From Paenibacillus tepidiphilus (GTDB taxonomy: Bacteria; Bacillota; Bacilli; Paenibacillales; Paenibacillaceae), in NCBI RefSeq assembly GCF_008635795.1, contig NZ_VWRQ01000021.1, positions 62,001 through 126,000 of the forward strand: a stretch of DNA of 64,000 nucleotides, written 5' to 3'. The notes beneath the pieces were generated by a model. It made no database searches, was not told where the DNA came from, and saw nothing but the letters and a program-made list of their open reading frames with translations. Shown one piece after another: positions 59,999-64,000 of this stretch (positions within the stretch are counted from its first letter, which is position 1; every line of letters begins with the position of its first letter). Made by a program: the position numbers and the translations under genes.

Positions 59999-60949
59999 CT
60001 ACCGGGGAAGCAGTTTATCCCGGAATCCGATGCTTGCCACGAACACTACCACCAGAAAGAGCACGCCTTTGGCGATTTGATTAACCCCGGAAGAGAACCC
60101 GAGGGCGAGCAGCACCTGATTTAACAGCACAACCGAGGTCGCGCCCACCAGAGCTGCGCTGATCTTCGATCTGGCTCCGCCGGAAAGCGGCATCCCACCG
60201 AAGACAAGTGCAATCAGCACGTCCATGCCTACGGAGGAAGCAGTGGTCTTACTGAGCACTGGAGCCCGGACGATGGTCAGGAAAGCAGCCAAGCCAATCC
60301 CGATCCCGGCAATCGCAAAAGCAATGATCGTCAGCTTGGATCTGGAAAGACCCGTTTGTTTGGCAGACACCGGATTGGCGCTCAGAAACTTATTCTGCCG
60401 GCCAATCGGCGTGTACCGGAATATAAACAGGCAAATCACAAAGAACAGAATCAGGATGGACAACTTGACCAGCAGGGTATCCGCTGAAGCTGCTGCCTCA
60501 CTGCTGATGCTGAGCTTGGACTGGCCGCCGAGCAGCATCTCAATAACCGAGTTCAGTACACTGAGCATCGCTATCGTAGTTACAAATACCGGCAGGTTCA
60601 GCAGAGCAGCGAGTATTGAATTAAAGAGACTGATTAAGACGCCGACCAGGAGGCACACCAGGAACATAACCAGCAGCGATTCGCTTGCATTGAACGCCAG
60701 CACCCCCGCCATCGCGCTGACAGCGGTTGCGGCGCCAAGCGAGATATCAAAGGCTCCAATGGAGAAGATGAAGATTGCACCGGTCGAAATGACGGCCGTA
60801 ATCATTAGCTGGTTAACAATAATGTTCAGATTGTAGGGGGTAATATCCCCTTGCATCACAACGATATATAACACCGCAAGCAGGATAAGACCGATTACCG
60901 GTGCTGAAGCTGCAACTGTGCTTTTATGTTTGGTCCATAACAAATTCAT
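59999..60949 (-). CDS. Sugar ABC transporter permease (RbsC-type)
   Basis: A 316-residue permease of the BPD_transp_2 family with several transmembrane helices. The conserved block FIFSIGAFDISLGAATAVSAM corresponds to the family DLSVG motif, and ALVFGGMPLSGGARSKISAAL is typical of the C-terminal half. It lies between the ATPase and binding-protein genes. Its presence together with a second, different permease points to a heterodimeric membrane channel. Confidence 0.92.
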   Translation of the reverse strand: MNLLWTKHKSTVAASAPVIGLILLAVLYIVVMQGDITPYNLNIIVNQLMITAVISTGAIFIFSIGAFDISLGAATAVSAMAGVLAFNASESLLVMFLVCLLVGVLISLFNSILAALLNLPVFVTTIAMLSVLNSVIEMLLGGQSKLSISSEAAASADTLLVKLSILILFFVICLFIFRYTPIGRQNKFLSANPVSAKQTGLSRSKLTIIAFAIAGIGIGLAAFLTIVRAPVLSKTTASSVGMDVLIALVFGGMPLSGGARSKISAALVGATSVVLLNQVLLALGFSSGVNQIAKGVLFLVVVFVASIGFRDKLLPR

Positions 60950-60968
60950 TCGTACACCGAACCTCCGC

Positions 60969-62471
60969 TTAAATCATATAGGAAATGACATCCGACTCAG
61001 ACAGCTGGGGGCTTCTGGCGAATTCCCCTGTAATCCGGCCGTCCTTCATAATCAGAAGTCTGTCACTCATACCGATTAATTCGCTTAATTCCTCGGAAAT
61101 GATGATGATGGATTTGCCTTCCGACTTCAGCTGATAGATCAGCTGGTACATCGCTTGCTTCACACCGATATCCACCCCGCGGGTTGGACAGTCGAGGATA
61201 AGAATATCCGAGCCGCGGCCGATCCATTTGGCAAATACAACCTTCTGCTTGTTGCCTCCCGACAGGCTTTGAACACTCTGCTCCATCGATGCGCATTTGA
61301 CGCTGAGCTGTTCGATCAGCCGGGCCGCATACTTCTTCTCGTCTTTGGAGAGGATCAGGAACGGAGGCCGCTTGATGTGGTCCAGACCGGCAATGACGAT
61401 GTTATCCTTAATGCTGGATTGCAGGGACAATGCTTCGACGTCCCTGTCTTTGGACACATACCCGACACCAAGCTCCATCGCTTCACGCTCACTGCGGATT
61501 CTACGGCCGCCGGCAACTTCAACGATGCCGCTGTCCAGCTTTTCAAAGCCAAACAGCGCCTTGCCCAGCGTATGCATCCCGCAGTGGGACAAGCCGCCGA
61601 TCCCCAGGATTTCCCCCTTGTGCAGACTCAAGCTGACCTGTTTCAACCGGTCGCCCTTACTGCCGTCCGCCAAAGAAAGGACAACCTCCTCACCATAACT
61701 TCCATCATAATCATCACGGTAATAACTGCCGGTCATCTCCCGGCCAACCATCAGCTGCTTAATCGTATCTTCGTTAAATTCCGGCTTCTCTAAATTCCGG
61801 ATGAACACCCCATCGCGGAGCACCGTGAGCGAATCACACACCTGCATCAACTCGTCCAGATCGTGGGAGATGAAGATGACCGACTTGTTGTGCGCTTTCA
61901 TTTCTTTCATCAGGCCGTAAATGACCTCGCGTCCGTATTGGGACAGCACCGTAGTGGTCTCATCGACGATGATCATTTCGGGATGGCGGCTCATAATTTT
62001 AGCAATTTCAATCAGCTTACGGTCCTGCATATCAATGCTGTCCGTCGGATCGGAGGCCTTAATATGGGTAACCCCTATGCCTTGCAGGGCCTGCTCCGCC
62101 TGATTGTACAGCGCCTTTTTGTTGATGGTTCCCCAGCGGGAATACTTCGAGTTCTCCCCCAGGGTGATGTTCTCGGCCACCGTTATGCCTGACACCGTCC
62201 CCCTTTCCTGCACAACCATGCCCACACCCTTGTCCAAAGCATCGATCATATTTACCGGCTCGTAGGATTGCCCGTTTAATGTCATCGAACCGCTTCCAGC
62301 CTTTTGAATACCTGCAATAATGGAGGATAGCGTTGACTTTCCGGAGCCGTTCTCACCGATTAAGCCGCGTATTTCTCCTCTGCGAACCGTAAGGCTGACC
62401 CGGTCCAGAGCAACGGTCGCATCAAAGCGTTTACAGATATCCACGGCCTCAAACAATACATTTGTGCTCAT
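60969..62471 (-). CDS. Sugar ABC transporter ATP-binding protein, double domain (RbsA-type)
   Basis: A 500-residue protein with two fused ATPase domains. Domain 1 has Walker A GENGSGKST and Walker B MIIVDETTTVLS but a degenerate signature (MQDRKLIEIA). Domain 2 has the intact signature LSGGNKQKVVFAKWI and Walker B LILDCPTRGVDIG, but its Walker A region is replaced by GLSHCGMHTLG, as usual for the degenerate site in RbsA/MglA/XylG proteins. Start choice: two ATG codons follow AAGGAG; the second (62471) is 6 nt away and preferred. It is the first gene of the importer operon. Confidence 0.93.
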   Translation of the reverse strand: MSTNVLFEAVDICKRFDATVALDRVSLTVRRGEIRGLIGENGSGKSTLSSIIAGIQKAGSGSMTLNGQSYEPVNMIDALDKGVGMVVQERGTVSGITVAENITLGENSKYSRWGTINKKALYNQAEQALQGIGVTHIKASDPTDSIDMQDRKLIEIAKIMSRHPEMIIVDETTTVLSQYGREVIYGLMKEMKAHNKSVIFISHDLDELMQVCDSLTVLRDGVFIRNLEKPEFNEDTIKQLMVGREMTGSYYRDDYDGSYGEEVVLSLADGSKGDRLKQVSLSLHKGEILGIGGLSHCGMHTLGKALFGFEKLDSGIVEVAGGRRIRSEREAMELGVGYVSKDRDVEALSLQSSIKDNIVIAGLDHIKRPPFLILSKDEKKYAARLIEQLSVKCASMEQSVQSLSGGNKQKVVFAKWIGRGSDILILDCPTRGVDIGVKQAMYQLIYQLKSEGKSIIIISEELSELIGMSDRLLIMKDGRITGEFARSPQLSESDVISYMI

Positions 62472-62521
62472 CATGTTCTCCTTATGATTTTCAACTTTAT
62501 GACTATAGCTTAACTTGAAAG

Positions 62522-62535
62522 TGTATACGCTTCCT
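62522..62535. promoter_or_regulatory. Imperfect palindrome in divergent ABC/AraC promoter region
   Basis: AAGTGTATACGCTT (62519-62532 with neighbouring bases) is 12 of 14 symmetric. On the minus strand it also resembles a cre site, with two mismatches. The rest of 62472-62685 is AT-rich with no gene. Confidence 0.3.
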
Positions 62536-62685
62536 AGGACGCTTGTTTGGTGAAAAGGCACCATATGTTATGGTCATTTAGCCTTTACAACAAGCATTGG
62601 GACAGTTATGATGCATGTAATATTAAAAAAGTGAGTATTGATCGAAGATCATCAATTTTTTATTGTTAAATTGGAGGTATCAATC

Positions 62686-64000
62686 ATGGAAGAGCGGCAT
62701 GAAATCATTAATTTCAGCAACATCGTCCCGATCAAGATCTTTATGCACAAGCTCGGTAGCGTTCCGAAGCACTGGCATCAAAGCCTGGAACTGCTCTATG
62801 TTCTGTCCGGCAGCGTTCAACTCGTGGTGGGTGACCGGTCATTCACCCTGGAAGAAGAAGACCTGTTCCTGATTAACAGCAACTCGGTCCATGAACTTCA
62901 GGCTGGAGGCTGCGTGCTGGTCGCGCTGCAGATTAACCTGTCCAAATTCGGACTTCCCCAGGAGCAGCTAAACGATCTCTATTTTGACCTCAGCACCAAG
63001 ACCGGAGACAACCATCAGGGCTTCCTGGCCCTGAAAAGAATCATCGCCAATCTGATTCAAGACAGCCATATCCTTGATGAGGCGGCGAGCTTCCATATTA
63101 AATCTCTGGCTTATGCCCTGCTCTCCGAGCTGATTCAGCATTTCAAGGTGGAGAAGAATTCACGCGATATCACCTCCCAGAAGCATTTGACCCGGCTCTC
63201 CCGTATCATGAATTATATTAACGATCATTACAGGGAACAGCTCTCGCTGACCCGGATCGCCGAAGAAGAATACCTGTCTGTCCCCTATCTTTCCGCCTTC
63301 TTTGAGAAATATATGGGCGTGAACTTTACGGCTTACTACAATGATGTGCGCCTCTCGCATGCCGTTAACGAATTGATCAGCTCGGATAACTCTGTTGAAG
63401 AAATTGCACAGAAGCATGGCTTTTCGGATTCGCGTTCCTTTGTAAGGGCGTTTAAGAAAAAATACAGTATGCTGCCCAGCCAGTACCGGAAGCAGCTACC
63501 CTCTGGCTCCATGCTGTCTTCCGGGTCTCCGTTATCCGCTTCCGACCATCTCGTCAATTACCTGGAGTTCGATCAGCACAATTATCTTCATCAAATTGCC
63601 AAGTACCTGGACAAGCCGGAGAACAGCTCAGGCCTGCTGCAGCGGAGCAACCGTTACCTTCAAGCCGAAGAGATTGATTGCAGCAGCCCCGGCAAGGCGC
63701 TGACCCATACGTTCAAGACCTTCACATCCGTGGGACGGGCCAAGGAGCTGCTGCTGGCTGATGTGCAGGAAATGCTACGCACGCTTCAGCGGGAGGTAGG
63801 CTATGAATACATCAAATTTCACGGTCTGCTCTCAGACGATATGCTGGTTTGCTCGGTGGATGAGAACGGCAAATGGCATTTCAACTTCGTCTATGTCGAC
63901 AAAGTCATGGACTTCCTGTTGTCCATCGGGCTCAAGCCGCTGATTCAACTCTCCTTTATGCCTGAATCACTGGCCAGCCAGCCCGGCAAGACTGTATTCG
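62686..64000 (+). CDS. AraC-type regulator fused to GH39-like domain (3' end outside window)
   Basis: 438 codons are visible and the frame is open to the window end. The N-terminal cupin (VPKHWHQSLELLYVLSGSVQL) is followed by the AraC DNA-binding domain (residues about 175-275: LSLTRIAEEEYLSVPYLSAFF, IAQKHGFSDSRSFVRAFKKKY, PSQYRKQL). After a linker, residues from about 345 resemble the start of GH39 beta-xylosidase barrels (VGRAKELLLADVQEMLRTLQ, EYIKFHGLLSDDM, FNFVYVDKVMDFLLSIGLKP). In this arrangement the barrel may serve as a sugar sensor. GGAGG precedes the ATG. It is divergent from the sugar ABC operon and probably activates it. Confidence 0.9.
   Translation, partial: MEERHEIINFSNIVPIKIFMHKLGSVPKHWHQSLELLYVLSGSVQLVVGDRSFTLEEEDLFLINSNSVHELQAGGCVLVALQINLSKFGLPQEQLNDLYFDLSTKTGDNHQGFLALKRIIANLIQDSHILDEAASFHIKSLAYALLSELIQHFKVEKNSRDITSQKHLTRLSRIMNYINDHYREQLSLTRIAEEEYLSVPYLSAFFEKYMGVNFTAYYNDVRLSHAVNELISSDNSVEEIAQKHGFSDSRSFVRAFKKKYSMLPSQYRKQLPSGSMLSSGSPLSASDHLVNYLEFDQHNYLHQIAKYLDKPENSSGLLQRSNRYLQAEEIDCSSPGKALTHTFKTFTSVGRAKELLLADVQEMLRTLQREVGYEYIKFHGLLSDDMLVCSVDENGKWHFNFVYVDKVMDFLLSIGLKPLIQLSFMPESLASQPGKTVF

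Noticed and set aside
57707..62471. ABC genes near the RTX operon as its secretion system
   Set aside because: They encode a ribose-type importer with a solute-binding lipoprotein and double-domain ATPase, not an exporter with a HlyD partner.

Overview
The window looks like chromosome of a Paenibacillus-type bacterium (Bacillales, spore former). The evidence is the moderately GC-rich coding sequence, strong AGGAGG-type ribosome binding sites with many GTG and TTG starts, many glycoside hydrolases paired with AraC, LacI, GntR and DeoR regulators, AraC-GH39 type architecture, and a sigma-K-like remnant. I saw no rRNA, tRNA, CRISPR array, phage module or intact transposase.

Region 1 (1-17.5 kb) is a plant-polysaccharide (pectin, rhamnogalacturonan, arabinan) and housekeeping stretch. 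It holds the end of a GH51 arabinofuranosidase, an esterase, a GH78 rhamnosidase with a divergent AraC regulator, a YtrA-type GntR/ABC exporter operon behind a perfect long palindrome, a small protein kinase, cytidine deaminase, rhamnose mutarotase divergent from a DeoR regulator, a GT14-like glycosyltransferase, a GH105 hydrolase and an AraC regulator with a premature stop. Region 2 (14.2-32 kb) is an alpha-mannan/mannose locus: two GH38 alpha-mannosidases, a GH125 alpha-mannosidase, one sugar ABC importer (lipoprotein plus two permeases), three local repressors, a ROK sugar kinase and mannose-6-phosphate isomerase. Together these could take mannosides from outside the cell to fructose-6-phosphate. 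The first GH38 gene and its LacI neighbour share an identical 16-bp palindrome.

Region 3 (32-42 kb) carries two tandem CNNM/CorC-type membrane proteins with matching leader hairpins, a MarR-NmrA pair behind a perfect operator-like palindrome, a small zinc-ribbon membrane protein, a 2,4-dienoyl-CoA-reductase-like flavoenzyme with an FNR/CRP-like site at about -41.5, a PadR regulator and a DinG/XPD-family helicase.

Region 4 (42.2-57.7 kb) is the most unusual part: an AT-richer island with a giant RTX protein of about 4784 residues and an upstream lipoprotein gene. The giant has an N-terminal class-3 lipase-like domain, a DLDGDG-type calcium-binding block as in Gram-negative type I secreted proteins, 14 tandem RTX units with an exact 384-bp period over most of their length, a duplicated unknown module, and a type-I-secretion-like C-terminus. 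No secretion genes are adjacent. A frameshifted sigma-K-like fragment marks its far edge. Region 5 (57.7-64 kb) is a ribose-type sugar ABC transporter (ATPase, permease, binding protein, permease) divergent from an AraC regulator fused to a GH39-like domain that runs off the window.
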